Positions 12,854 through 24,952 of a DNA stretch of 64,000 nucleotides are shown in pieces. This DNA comes from Bidens hawaiensis (taxonomy: Eukaryota > Streptophyta > Magnoliopsida > Asterales > Asteraceae), in contig JAIQDT010000001.1 of assembly GCA_021521415.1 (NCBI GenBank), forward strand, positions 3,782,001-3,846,000, in the 5' to 3' direction. Both the position numbers and the translations under genes were made by a program. The notes below the pieces were generated by a model. That model was not told the DNA's origin. It did not search any database and was given only the letters and a program-made list of their open reading frames with translations. Positions within the stretch are counted from its first letter, which is position 1. Every line of letters starts with the position of its first letter.

Positions 12854-12886
12854 ATCTCCCCCTTAGGTCAATTGTTTGACTCAACA
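12854..12886 (-). other. Polypurine tract and 3'-end scrap outside the LTR of element A
   Basis: ATCTCCCCCTTA is the complement of a SIRE-type polypurine tract. It is followed by a 21-base near-copy of the LTR's own end (GGTCAATTGTTTGACTCAACA against GGTCAATTCTTTGACTCAACA). A polypurine tract belongs inside a 3' LTR, so this scrap is the end of another element of the same family. It breaks off where element B begins at about 12887. Confidence 0.75.
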
Positions 12887-13517
12887 CTTAAACACTCTAC
12901 CAGTTGAAGATTTTGAAGCAGGAGGATTGACAAATCGCATCAAATCCTCATTTGAAATTTTTGGCTTTTCAGATTTCTTTGCTTTAGCCTTAACTTGTTT
13001 CTCCTTTTTCACCTGAGTTGTATTTGAACCGTACACAACTTACTCAAATTCATGAGGTTCACATAAAATGTGATTTGAACGTGGAATGTCCTGGTTTTTA
13101 TGTTCAACATCCGGTTCAAATACATCCTCATTGATTACTTTTTCAACACTATTTTCAGCAAACCTTTGTCTTTGAATATGAGGTTTTTGTGATGAAGATT
13201 GAACATTCACATTGTCATTTTTAGCAAATTTAGATTTTATTTCAACAACCAGCTTATTAAAAACAATGTCATCTTTTCCAGCAAAAGGATTTGCAGTGTA
13301 ATCATTATGAAATGATGGTGGTACTTCAACAAAACCTACAACTTTCTTTAAATCTTTTTGCTTACTTGATACTTCAATAATTTCATTTAGCAAAAATGAT
13401 GAATTTCTAAATTTGCCCAATTTGTTCTTCAACTCACGAACCTCATTTTCAAGATCTATTATCTTAGATCGATGTTTCAAGATTTCTTGAAATTTCTGAT
13501 CATTAACTGTCATTTTA
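12887..13517 (-). pseudogene. gag: gag of element B, C-terminal coiled-coil part
   Basis: The minus-strand product holds a heptad-like segment (ILKHRSKIIDLENEVRELKN) predicted by eye to form a coiled coil, then an acidic linker ending IPRSNHILCEPHEFE. The same order of segments occurs in element C at 28884-29590 (ITKLENEVLELKNKL, IPRSNHIICEPHEFE). The frame breaks after an RVFK sequence at about 12890, at the junction with element A's family. The part towards 13517 connects across the solo LTR to the gag half at 14941-16695. Role: structural protein; not functional. Confidence 0.7.
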
Positions 13518-13522
13518 ACGGA

Positions 13523-14935
13523 TGATGTGCTAAAAGTAGTTATAAAATAAATAACTAAAATTATACTAATCTAGACACTAAGTAATACTCTAGACCCTTA
13601 AACTTAACTAAAACTACTAACCGGAAAGTGAACCGGTCGACTCTAGTACAGCTAAGTAAGTCCGGATATCGAACCCACGAGACTCTTTAAATTACGAAAT
13701 TAGCAAACAAGACTCAATTACAAGACACGACTATTTATTAATAATATTTGAGGGGGAATTTAATACTAACAATTAATTAAAACTAATAATTAACTAAAAA
13801 TTACTTAACTATTAAACTAATTAAAACCCTAAACCTAATTAATATAATAATAATAAAACATAATCATTACCTTAAACTAATTAATTAATTAATAATAAAA
13901 CTTAAACCTAATTACTTTTAAACTAATAAAACAATTAAGAAAACTTGGATTGAATCAGATGATAAAGATAACTACCCAGGCCAGAATCCCCAAAGTTACG
14001 GTTTTTAAATAAATGGAAAACTCAAGTTATGGAGCTGGGATCATAAAATAGACCCTTGACAGAAAACCCGAACAGGACCCTTGAACTTCAAGAAGACGCC
14101 TATCGATTTCTAACAAGTTTTAAGACTCACCAGTTTATTAATTAAACTTCCTTACGGTTATTTAATAGCTTATATCTAAGTATCTTTTATGACGAAAACC
14201 TACCTTACAGCGCGGAATTCAAAAGATAGCAAAGCAGACTCAATTAACTTAATAGACTAAGCTAACAATCAAACTTAGCTGACAATCCAAAAAAATATCA
14301 AACCGAACTAAGGTTCATCACGACCTAGGCAGTCTATGGAATTTAGCCTAGCATATTAAAATCTAAATCAAACAAAACAAATAATAACGAAAACATGGTG
14401 AAAGTATAAGAAACGGGGAATCGAAGATGATAAAACCCGTAAACTCGAACGTGAACGTGTAGCTCTTCACCGGATGTTCTCTCGCTTTCAAAATCACCAA
14501 CAAACGCGTAAAATAGCTCCAAGAACTCTCCAAAATCGGCTGGTGGATTTCAAGTTGTGTGAGGTATAAGTTAAAGGTGTTTAAATAGTGAAAACAAGGC
14601 CCGACAATAAGAAAAAACGAAATAATTTTAGCCCAGTTATGACTAGGCGCCGCGCCTAGGGCTTTTGGCCTTTCCTCTTGGCGCGGCGCGGCGTGCTTTC
14701 TATGAGGGCCGGTCACACCGGCCCGGTCTGACCGGTTCTCTGCTCTGGTTCTTCCTGACGCGTTCCGGATCTCCGTTTCGGCTCGTTTTTCGCCCTTTTT
14801 AATCACAATCAAATCCCGGAACCTACAAAACATAAAAACGTTAGTAGTATTCAAATCTCGACTAAAAACGAACAAAAACAATTAAAATATTAAATAAAAT
14901 ATACACGGGAAACATAAATATTTAGCATTATATCA
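13523..14935. mobile_element. Solo LTR, Gypsy (Athila-like), with 5-bp target duplication ACGGA
   Basis: The insert begins TGATGTGCTAAA and ends TTTAGCATTATATCA. ACGGA stands immediately before (13518-13522) and after (14936-14940). Removing it joins the gag halves of element B at the same point where element C's gag is continuous. At 1413 bp with TG...CA ends and no coding content, it is a solo LTR left by recombination. The TGATGTGC start suggests Athila/Tat, low certainty. It contains GC-rich blocks of GGCGCGGCGCGG and CCGGTCACACCGGCC near 14645-14740. Confidence 0.85.
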
Positions 14936-14940
14936 ACGGA

Positions 14941-16695
14941 CAATTCAGCCTTGAGGTCATGATAACTAACATACAATGCTTCAATTTTCTCCCTAGATCT
15001 CATTTGAGATTCAAATGATTGTCTATAAGTATCCTTATGTGAAGCAATTTCTTTCATCAAACTATCATTGTGTGCTTTCAAGGATTCTAACTTAGGCTTA
15101 TTAGATTCACAATCAACACAAGGCACATTAGCAGACAAATTAATAGAGTTAGAGGAAGAAGAACTAACCTCATCGATTTTGGCCATACAAGCAAATGTGG
15201 TTGTCTGCATTTGGCAAGAATCATCAGAATCCGATTCAGTGTCGTTGTCAGATGACAACTCTTTTTCACTTGCATCTTGAAAGCTTTCGTGCATCTCAAA
15301 CATAGCCAAGTTTGCTTGATTTTCATTGCACAATAACCGTTGAGACCAATCAGTTCCATCAGCAGCAGAAAGCAAGGCTTGTGATCCTGAAGTAGACGGT
15401 TTAATACCAGATGGTTTGTCAGGATTATCACCCTTTTTCACGTAACTTCTTTCGGAACTTCGCGCTCCATGATATTCTTTCTTAGGTTTATCACACTCTT
15501 TCACGAAATGACCAAATTCTTGACAATTAAAGCACTAGACTTTTAGCTTATCAAACCCAGTTTTCTTGTTCAACGTTGGTAAATCCTTACCAGTTCTTTA
15601 AATGAATTTCTTCACTTTTCCCACGATCATTGTCATGTTCCACTAAAGATCCATAAGTTCCAAATCATCATCGGTTAATTCACTTGTTGCAATTTTACTA
15701 CCCACCAGATTCTCATAAGAAGTTATAAAAGCACAAAGAAACGAGAAGTTATGTTCGGCTTCTTTGATGTTCACGTTTGGAGGTGGAGTGAAATTGTTTG
15801 TAGAAAAAGATCCACCAGATTTCCCAGTATTTCCAGTGTACCCAGATTCCATAAAACATGCATTTGGATCACTACAAGCTGAAGATCCCACATTTGCATT
15901 TTAAGTGAGACAAGTAGTGATCAGAGTTGTAGTGCTACTTAAAGTCATATTTCCTCCATAGAAAGATGGATCTTGAACTTCGTTTGATGACTTTTGACAC
16001 TTTAAATCATATTCTCTAGCTTCAATCTTTTGCATAAACTCTAAAGCAGTCAAACCTTTGTTTTAGAAATAATTATTTTCTTTAAACACCATAAGAAATG
16101 TAGAATATGAAGCAGATAAAGCATAATTCACAGTTTCAATCTTATCAGTTTCACTTGGTTCAATTTTTAACTTAAACATCTCAGCGATAAGATGATTGAA
16201 TCTTGTAGTCATTTCTTCTACCATCTCTCCCTTCAACAAGTTAAAGTTTCGAAATTGAAATTTCAACGTTACCTTTTTGCTTTTTTCAGTATTTTCCATA
16301 TTTCTCATTTTAACATGCTGAAATAATGAAGCACAGATCTTAATACTCCCAACTTGATGGAATATATTATCCGGTAAAGCCATAGTGAGAGTTGAGTATG
16401 CTTTAGTCTCAATCTCTAAATCCTTCTTCTCTTCTTGGGAATACTGTGAAAAGGATTTAGGAGTAAAACCAGTAGTCTCATCACCAATCATTCGTACCGT
16501 ATACACTTCATCAAGAAAATAAGAACAACCATGATGAACAGAACCAAGATGTGCACGAAAACGTGGTTCCCATTTTGCAAAATCACTGAACTTCATCAAT
16601 CGAGGAAATTTGGAGTGAGATCCAATTTCAGCATCAAGGTGTAACATTTGTTGCATAAGTGTGTTCTGAGATGCCAAGGCATAAAAAACAGCCAT
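14941..16695 (-). pseudogene. gag: gag of element B, N-terminal capsid part and zinc knuckle
   Basis: One frame runs from the ATG at 16695 to about 14941 with stops near 16063, 15901, 15643, 15600 and 15535; several read as Gln codons turned to stops. The start (MAVFYALASQNTLMQQM) matches the gag start of element C at 32810. A CCHC knuckle CFNCQEFGHFVKEC lies near 15490-15535. A Ser/Asp-rich tract follows, then the start of the region that continues at 13517 beyond the solo LTR. Structural gag protein; inactive. Confidence 0.8.
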
Positions 16696-17659
16696 TGTAA
16701 TTAAACAAGTTCAAATTTGACCAAAAAGTCAAACTCAAGGTCAATATGTAAACTTTTGTAACGAACCAGACTTGGGTAACGAATCAGATAATATAACAAA
16801 TCAGTACTGATAATGAACTAGTAACGAATTAGGTTATAACGAGTTAGAGACGAATCAAAGACACGTCACTGACGAATCGGTAACAGATTGTTGGCGAATC
16901 GTTGACTATTTGAAATGATGAATCAATATGACGAATCAATTAGACGAATGGATAACGAATTAATATCACGAATCAAGTTGACGATCTGGGAATGAATTTG
17001 CTACAGGATCTAACGAACAAGGTTGTTAGACAGTTAGACGGTTATAACAAACTTAGCCACATGGCACAAGTTTGTTAGAAAGGTTACTAACGAATTAGGA
17101 CACGTGTCTAACGAATTAAGTATAACGAATCCCAATTGTTAACGAATTGATTGTAATGAACTATAGTTGTTAACAAATCTTCAAGCGATTGATGAAGATC
17201 TTCAAATATTCAAGATGGAGTTTCTAGAAATCTGGAAAAATCCCCAGATTCAAGAACACCCAAAATCAACCCAGATTTGTAATACTACCTCAAAACTCAA
17301 CCAAATCGTCCAAATTATGGCTCAAAATACTCGTAACTCGATCGCGAATGCGATTATAACAATTCCGTAACACTTGATTAACCAAACACTCGTCGATTTT
17401 CACAAATCATATACCCTGTTCCGTACGCATATTCATCCAACTTAAAACCAATCCAAATTCAATCCAAATCCTTTCCAATTCACAATTCAATCCTTACAGA
17501 CACTCCTTAAACCTTCCCGAACATAAATCAAACCAAAATAAATCCATAATTAACAGATCCGACTGTTAGTTCTATCATATTCTATAACGACTTAATCAAA
17601 CAGAAAACGATCAAAACAATACTTAATAATCCTTAATCAAGAGCAATCAGAACACCGAA
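16696..17659 (-). repeat. Leader of element B with a TAACGAA motif array
   Basis: This is non-coding leader between primer site and gag. About fourteen ACGAA words (TAACGAATT, GACGAATC, TAACGAACA and similar) lie in some 400 bases at 16755-17150. Chance expectation for one five-letter word there is below one. The part next to the primer site, 17160-17659, is ordinary AT-rich leader. Confidence 0.75.
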
Positions 17660-17671
17660 GATCTGATATCA
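17660..17671 (-). other. Degenerate primer-binding site of element B
   Basis: GATCTGATATCA differs from the canonical GCTCTGATACCA at two positions and sits two bases from the LTR start, as in element A. Confidence 0.7.
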
Positions 17672-17673
17672 CT

Positions 17674-17768
17674 TGTTAATCACAATTCAGATCTAGACGA
17701 TATTGATTATCAATCGTAGATCTAATATACCTTAATAGGATCTAGTTCATTGTTATGCTGTTAATTAG

Positions 17769-17829
<61 letters not shown>

Positions 17830-18295
17830 GTATGATGTATATTATAGTAATAGCTTAGATGAAGGATTGATCGAGAGAACACTTGGATAGGGGTTCGTTA
17901 CTTTATCAATCAAAAAAAAAATTAACAGGGGACTAACAGCCCTATATATAGACGATGGACTAAATTCGTTAAACATCCCGTAACGAATTGGTGTCCAGTT
18001 TGTTAACTTACAGACTCAATAAAAGGAAAATAAAGAATCTTTGATTCGTTATGCCCCATTCATCAACATTCTATGACGAATGGGAACATACATTACGAAC
18101 TATCAGTCCATTCATTAAACATCGTTAAAAAATGGGTGTTACATTATACGAACTGGCTAATTCGTTAAACATCCTTAACAAATTAGCCTTACATTAACGA
18201 ACTAACTATTAAAGATAAGTATCTTTTCATTATAATAATAATAAATACAAAATGATAAATACAAAGACTCGAGACGACAAAACCATGCACTAACA
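17674..18295 (-). repeat. 5' LTR of element B, 622 bp, with a (TA)n tract
   Basis: It starts TGTTAATCAC and ends CCATGCACTAACA. The LTR at 61642-62176 has the same ends (TGTTGGAACC...CCGTGCACTAACA) and the same order of parts, so they are one family. A (TA)n microsatellite lies at about 17776-17826 and a TATA-like CTATATATAG near 17942. TAACGAATTGG and TTCGTTA words are frequent from 17960. No polypurine tract borders its right edge, so it is a 5' LTR. Confidence 0.8.
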
Positions 18296-18317
18296 TAACG
18301 AATGAGTGCTCATTCAG

Positions 18318-18360
<43 letters not shown>

Positions 18361-19328
18361 TATATGACGAATTCCTTACATTCGCTATCTAGTCACATTC
18401 GCTTCCCGCTTCAAACTAATGAATGAAGGCTTATTCGTTTATACATTAACGAATGAATAAAAATAAAGTGTTATTCGTTAAATTTTTAACGAATAATGGG
18501 TTATTTGTTAGTTAAATTAAAAAATGAACCAATCATTTGTATTGGGAAGTGTTCCAAGGTGTACAGAGTAGATAAACCTTAACATACGAATGGAATCACA
18601 TTCTTCTATTCACTTTATCTTTCGAAAACCCCCCAACCTAAGCGAAATTATTGCAAAATTTTCCTAGATCAATTTTTGATCAAAACTTGTTATCATCAGC
18701 AATTCGTGTTTATAAGGTACAAAAGGGAATCAGGACTCGTTTAATTTAAGTTTCAATAAGATCTTATTAGTTTTGTAGGATTTTGACGTTAAAAACCTTT
18801 CCGAACTTAAAAGGGATTAATTGAACATTAAACTTGATATTAGAATCTAACTAGACATGATTAGGGTGTTATCGATGTTTCATCGATGACAATGAATCTA
18901 AGTTTAATGTATTTGATCATATATTGAATGATTTAAGAATTCAAACTAGTTATTTTGACTTTTTGGGTTCGTCCTAGTTTTAACTTTAACTTTTATAGTC
19001 AAATGAATGCATTCGTTAAGTTCATTCCTATTTCTGGTAACAAATGGGTCACATTCTTTTATTATGGAAAACGAATGACCATATTCGTTGGTTGTTACAA
19101 CGAATGAGTGTATGTTTTACAAAACGAATGTGCATCATTTTAACCAATAAGTCTATTCGTTATAAATGTTTAACGAATGTGCCTATTTGTTATGATGTGT
19201 TTATACGTTAACTATTTTGTAACGAATGAGAAGTGTTTTCATTCGTTGCTCTTTAATGTATAACGAACGAGGGCAGTTTACTCATTTTTTAATATATTTC
19301 AAAGTCTAATATGTTCGATTCTGCAGAA
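18296..19328 (+). promoter_or_regulatory. Upstream region of the plus-strand accessory ORF, rich in TAACGAATG
   Basis: Non-coding. About twenty TAACGAATG / CATTCGTTA words lie in two clusters, 18296-18500 and 18990-19270, with a (TA)n(CA)n tract at about 18318-18365. A candidate 5'UTR intron donor (TTATAAG/GTACAA) lies near 18715. A good acceptor TTCTGCAG ends at 19326, three bases before the ATG at 19329. Promoter use is inference. Confidence 0.4.
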
Positions 19329-22300
19329 ATGGCTGATATTCCACCAATGAACGTTCCTGATGGTGAGCAAGAGCAGCCTATTTTCAAGAGGCTCAAGTTA
19401 TACAAATCCCGAGGCTGTGCAAAAAGAAGAGGAACCCGCTGCTAATTAGTTAGTGTAACATCATGAAATTTTCGGATAAAAAATGCCTAGTTTCAAAGTT
19501 CAAGTACCAAAATTAAAAATTATGTTTTTCTAACCGATCGCGATACGCAAACCTCTTAGCCATCGCGTATCGCGATGACGTGGTCTGACAGGAGACACGT
19601 GCCCCACCACATGTCCCACGTGGTATTGCGTCAGCCACGTGGCAAGGCTACTTGATGATTCATCAAGGCTAGTTGTGATACACGACGTCCTTCACATGGA
19701 CCATCGCGTATCGTGATGGCCTCCCGAACTCAGCCTATAAATAAGGGCAAACAACCCTCTCATTCATCACACAACTTTCACAAACACTTTCTCTCTCTAG
19801 AAAACTCACTCTCACATTATTTTGTAAAGCGTACCCGACCCTCCTCGTAATTTGTGCTCAAAACCGACGTTATCAAGAATCCCGTACCTTAAAACCGACG
19901 ATGTTATCTTGAAGTACGTGCCACCCCAAGATGAACTGACGATCCACCTCGAAGTACGTGCCGACAAGATTTAAAGAGCGGCGTGCCTCGATTTGCGTAC
20001 AAAGGAAGAGTTGATCAAGATTTCTAAGAAAACGAAAAGACATCGAAGTGCTGCTCGGGTATCTAGGGAATAATAAGCCAAGAAAGGTAGGGATAATGCC
20101 CGAATAAATATAATATTAAAAGTCTTAGACCTAGTCGAGGGTATATTTCAATACCTAAAATATAATCAAAAGTATAAACTAAAGAAAATATAAAACAAAT
20201 AAATAAAAAGAAAAGTTATAAATATATAATTCTTTTGTTTTTAAGTATGAGTTACTATTTAAATAGATTTTAAATAATTAATAAAGAAACAAAGTATACG
20301 TTTATTCAAGAAGAAGAAACGTAATGTTTAGAAAAGTAAAACAAGTAAAATTAAAGGTTTTAAACTTGTAATAGGAAGAAAAGTATTTTGAACTAAACGT
20401 TCATAAAGAAAATATAACCGAGGTAAAGATTATACAAAAGAGACTGAAGGTCTTAAGCTAGATTAAAGATCTAGTATTAATAAAAGGTTATACTCGTACT
20501 ATAGGTCCGAGATAGCTAAAGAAAGGTTAACCGATTAGTGAAGTGAAGCTGGTCCTTTCTAAAGGTGAATACGCCCCAAACTTTTATTACTTGTTTAATC
20601 GAGTCAAATTAAATTGATTACATGAGATTACGTATCTCTAAAACATTATGAACAAAAGTAATCGCTGGCCCTCAGCCTGTCGTGTACGTTTGTCTGGATC
20701 CTAATATATATGATAGACGGTGGGCACACCATGTCATACCTGGTTATAAGACTCCGCCACGATGGGCCGGACCTAAGTTACGTCCGAGATAAGGTAATCA
20801 TGTGTATACTTATGGTAGCTAAGTAATATCGAACGTTGCGGTGTTTGCTGAGCAATTTGAGTAAATATTAAGTTTGTAATTGTGTTTTATGTTTTAACTT
20901 GATTATTCCTAAGCCACGATGGGCCGAGACCTAGGTTATGTCTCGAGGGGTAATTAGGTAAATAAAAGGTTTTATGCGTCAGCTTATTCACCAGCATGTG
21001 TTGCTGACGTATTTTCAAACTGTTTTACAAGTAGCGAAGGTTAGCCGCACTTGAAGAATCGAAGTCTTTAATAGGCGATCTGATCGCTCAGATCATTTTG
21101 TTAAACTTTAAAATATGTAAAGGGTGGTTTGATAAACAATTAATCTTTTGTAAACGTTAACCGGGAACTTTTAAATCCCGTGTTTTGTTAATGTAAATAT
21201 TATATTTTAATCCACACAAATATCCGGATTTATTTATAAAAACGGTACCAAATGTTGGTCACACGCCTAGGCCCAAGATGGAGGTGTGAAAGTTAGTATC
21301 TTATAACAAGCAAAACATTTGTGAGTTCTTAGATGGTAATTTCTTTGGAACTGTGATGTTCGATGGTGTAATTTCATTCTTAAGGATATCAAGAATTTAT
21401 CATGCTATATCTACTGATCTTCCAGTACATTATAGCATAATAAGACCATTTTGGGAAATTGCTAAGTACGTATCAAAAGAGAGCCACATCATTGTTGAAG
21501 TACAAGAGAAGAAGATAACCATTGATATTGAGGTTATACGTAAAGTATTGGGTTTTAATGACACGGTTGTTGATCGGTGTGAATTTGATCGGGTGTTGAT
21601 AAAGGGATTGTTTAAGAGGTTAAAGTATAAAGGATATTTGAACAAGTCCATGTATAACATGTACTTATGTGAACAATATAAGTACTTGTTACATGTACTT
21701 ATTCATTGTTTTCGTGGTCGTAAAGAAGGTTATGATGAGTACGAAATCATGTTGCAATCGAAAATTTTTGCGTTAGTATTGAACAAACGTTTAATTTCTC
21801 AGAGATGTTGTTCTATCACCTGAAGGAGAACTGTACTACAAGAAAGAACAAGTTTTTATGGTGTCCTCACTTCCTCCAGATGATCATTAATCACTTAGAG
21901 CCAAATCTTGTCAAAGACCCAGAGGTTAAAGCTAATCGTATTGAATTAGAGCATATGAATGAAGACACGATTCGGAGAATTAGAGTATACCGTGGTCAGA
22001 CATAACCCACCAAGCCAAGGTTTACACGGTTGATTGGTCATTTTACTCATGTCAATTTTGTTGCTCCACCTAATGATCGTTGGATCCATGATGATTCGGA
22101 TTCTGAAAGTGAAAGTGGTAATGATGGTGGTGATGGTGGTCCTGGAGGTGATGGTGGTGCTGCTGCAGCACATAAACATAAAGATAAGGGAAAGGCTATT
22201 GTTGTTGATAAGCCTAAGAAGATAGGAACCAGGGGGTTCCGGTGTTGAAATTCAAAAGACTCAATAACAAGAACCACGTGTGATGGTGTTTATTCCTACT

Positions 22301-22687
22301 ACTCTAGTTAATTCAACAACACGGGCTGTTAATACTTCACCTAGTACACCGTTGGTAATTTTATCGACAACTACTTCAATAGATACGCGCTTCATGACAA
22401 TTCCAAGATCTGTATTTTCTTTAATGCCCTCTCCTCAACAAACTCTGGCTACGAAAAGTCCATCAGTACCTGCACGACCAATGCATAGACTGGACTATTC
22501 GTTCATGTCATTTAACAGACTTATTGGCCCGATATAATTGATTCATCCTAATTTTTATAACATGTTGGCACAACTTCAGATGCCGGTACCACCATCACTT
22601 CCACCATCGCCGTTCCCACTTTTGCCACCTTCACGTTTAGAATCCGCATCGTCGTGGATCCAACGATTATCAAGTGGAACTTCATAA
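19329..22687 (+). pseudogene. Accessory ORF antisense to element C, split by a solo LTR
   Basis: The ATG at 19329 opens an ORF cut after 125 bases by the solo LTR at 19454-21291. It resumes at 21297 with YNKQNICEFLDG and FDGVISFLRISRIYH. It then shows the FW...V...IRKVL-x2-ND pattern (near 21450-21560), a FLQMIINHLEPNL segment (near 21870-21905), an acidic Asp/Glu/Ser/Gly tract (near 22080-22150) and a Pro/Ser-rich tail to the stop at 22685-22687. Frames change near 21800 and 22250, and stops occur near 22003 and 22535. The order of parts matches the accessory ORF at 1-1079. It lies 2.3 kb past element C's RNase H on the other strand. Function unknown. Confidence 0.6.
19454..21291. mobile_element. 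Solo LTR of a Gypsy element inside the accessory ORF, 5-bp duplication GTTAG
   Basis: It starts TGTAACATCATG at 19454. GTTAG precedes it (19449-19453) and follows it (21292-21296). The right end reads GGTGTGAAA, so the final CA is not intact. At 1838 bp, with no coding frames and CACGATGGGCCG words near 20758 and 20917, it is typical of a Gypsy LTR. Outside the duplication the accessory ORF resumes, which confirms both edges. Confidence 0.85.
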
Positions 22688-24952
22688 TTACCACGAGCTA
22701 AGTAAACAATAAGCCTTCTGAATGACACTTATTTGTTACATATCACACCGAATGTGTTAACATTTGTTATCAATGACACGAATGAAGTAGTACTTTGTTA
22801 TTGAGTACGAATTTGAACCAACCAATGGTCTCTTTGACCAAATTAGTCAAATAGTCAAAATTAACAAGAACATCAAAAGTCAACCATGCATTTTGAATCT
22901 ACATTTATTATTAACCATCAATTTTATACATTAAAAGTTATACCAACATCATCGAAATAATAACATCAACAAAACCCTGTATATCTAGTTGGTTAATATG
23001 ATCTGTAATACCATTAAAAATGGAATTTTTACCATTTCAGATCAATAAATTACTCATCAAAATCAAAGTTTTGATATATTTACATTAAAGATTTACCCAA
23101 AGACAAAAATTTTACGTTAAAAACGGTTACTTTAACAAATTTAAATTAAAATTGTGAGAAAATCTTTTTCTTTTCAAACTTTTTCTCCACTTAGCTCGGT
23201 AATCGAAAATAATCTAGAAATAAATTCTTTTTGAATTTTTCAAGTATATTCAAACTAAAACAACAATAAAATCTAAACATTCAAGAAAAAATTAAATTTA
23301 AATTACGAAAGCTGTACATAATTTTGTGAGTTGAGCAGGGAATCATTTTGATCAAGAAATTCGTCCATAACAATTTTATATTTTAGCTTTATTATGACTA
23401 GTGTTAAGTCAGTCATTGGTATTGGTATCCACCTATCTCTTATAACAAATGTTTCAGGAATTTCTGTGATATGATGTCACGTCAAATGTTCTATGGGTAC
23501 AAGTTATTTACTACTCCAAACTCTTATGTTTTTGATTCTGGACCGCGTGAGTTATTTGTTTCCATCTCCATTTTTCTACCTGTAATGGCTATAACAGAGT
23601 TTCTCTTATTCGTATTAACAACTACAATAGGAGGAATGTTTTTATGCGGTGCTAACGATTTAATAACTATCTTTGTAGCTAAATTTCAATTAGGGCAAAA
23701 GATATCGGAAACTATCAGCCAGTAATCTCGACTTAGGCTTAATTGATTTTTACCATGTCACCCCAACTTAACTTAAATCTTGAAATCAGTTGATCAATAT
23801 ATATGATTTTTAGTTTTTAGCACTCTAGCAAATAATCCCTACTAGAAGATGTACCCCCGTTATCAAGCAATACTTCGAGTTCCATTCCCTCGGATGAGTA
23901 TGCAAGATTTCATCTATATGGATTACATACAATGTATCCCATGTGGTATGTTTCTTTCTAGCATTAAGACGCGAGCAAGGAAGGAACACTTGTATGACTC
24001 ACAGCGTGGTTTAATCAAGTTAGTAGTGAATTTTGTTCAAAGTACAGTATTGATAAAGTTTATTAACTTATAATGGGCAGTAAAATTGCAGGTTAACCTT
24101 TTGAGCAAAATAATATTCACATTTGAGAATACCCAGACGAAAAACTCCATATAGACCCAACGGAGCCCAGAATTCTTGAAGCATCCCATCAAATCAGGAT
24201 TTAAGGCCATAAGACGATACACAATAGCAGTGTTAACCATTAACTAAATGCTTATTTAAATTTGATTTTTGGTGATCAAATATATTTAAGGCTTGAGTGT
24301 GATACAACTATTACATTTTTTCCTTCATCACCAAGACTTTGTAAGAGACTAGCACCTCTTTCAATTTAGCAATATTATGTTTATATAACATACTCTGCCT
24401 TACTCGTATGTTTAAAGCCCACCAACGCGCTAATACATTTAAGAACACAGTCTTTGACATCTACTTTTTACTAAAATTAAGAATATAAATGATCAGTGTA
24501 CAATCATTTTCCCTTTTTGCTTAAGTATTCATTTTGAGAAGCAATTTTTCAATGTTTTTGAATTTTTTAAAAAATATGAATGTTTTTGGATTTTATCTGT
24601 ACAAACAGAAAGCACAATATTTTTGTATTTTCCCATTTTTCTCCCACTAAACACCAAAATATCAAAAAAAGAAAAATTTAACAAACAAAAACTATACAAA
24701 AACAATAAAATGATTACCCGAGCTTAGGGATATCAACAAATGATTTTAATCCATTTCAACCAACAAAAATTTGAATATCGTTTTATCAAAAGCTTTGGTA
24801 AAAATGTCTACCTTTTAATGATTTGTGTGAACTTTTTCAATGTCAGTAATTTCTTTTCATAACATACACGGATAAAATGGCATCGAATTTAAATATGTTT
24901 TGTTTTAGAATGGTGCACGGGGTTCTTTGTGATACATATGGCAGTAGAGTTA
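22688..24952. other. Non-coding stretch between accessory ORF and RNase H of element C
   Basis: AT-rich. Open frames at 23471-23725 and 23849-24073 show no recognisable domain and are not called. This is probably the 3' untranslated part of element C. Confidence 0.4.

Larger units (their letters stand above)
12887..18295 (-). mobile_element. Element B: partial Copia element, gag and 5' LTR only
   Basis: The minus-strand order is LTR 17674-18295, primer site, long leader, gag, then a break at 12887 where element A's family begins. No protease, integrase or RT follows, so everything downstream of mid-gag was lost. Its gag is collinear with that of element C. An Athila-like solo LTR interrupts it at 13523-14935. 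Confidence 0.75.

Noticed and set aside
23471..24073. Two plus-strand frames between accessory ORF and RNase H
   Set aside because: No recognisable domain, no repeat of the frame elsewhere in the window, AT-rich context.
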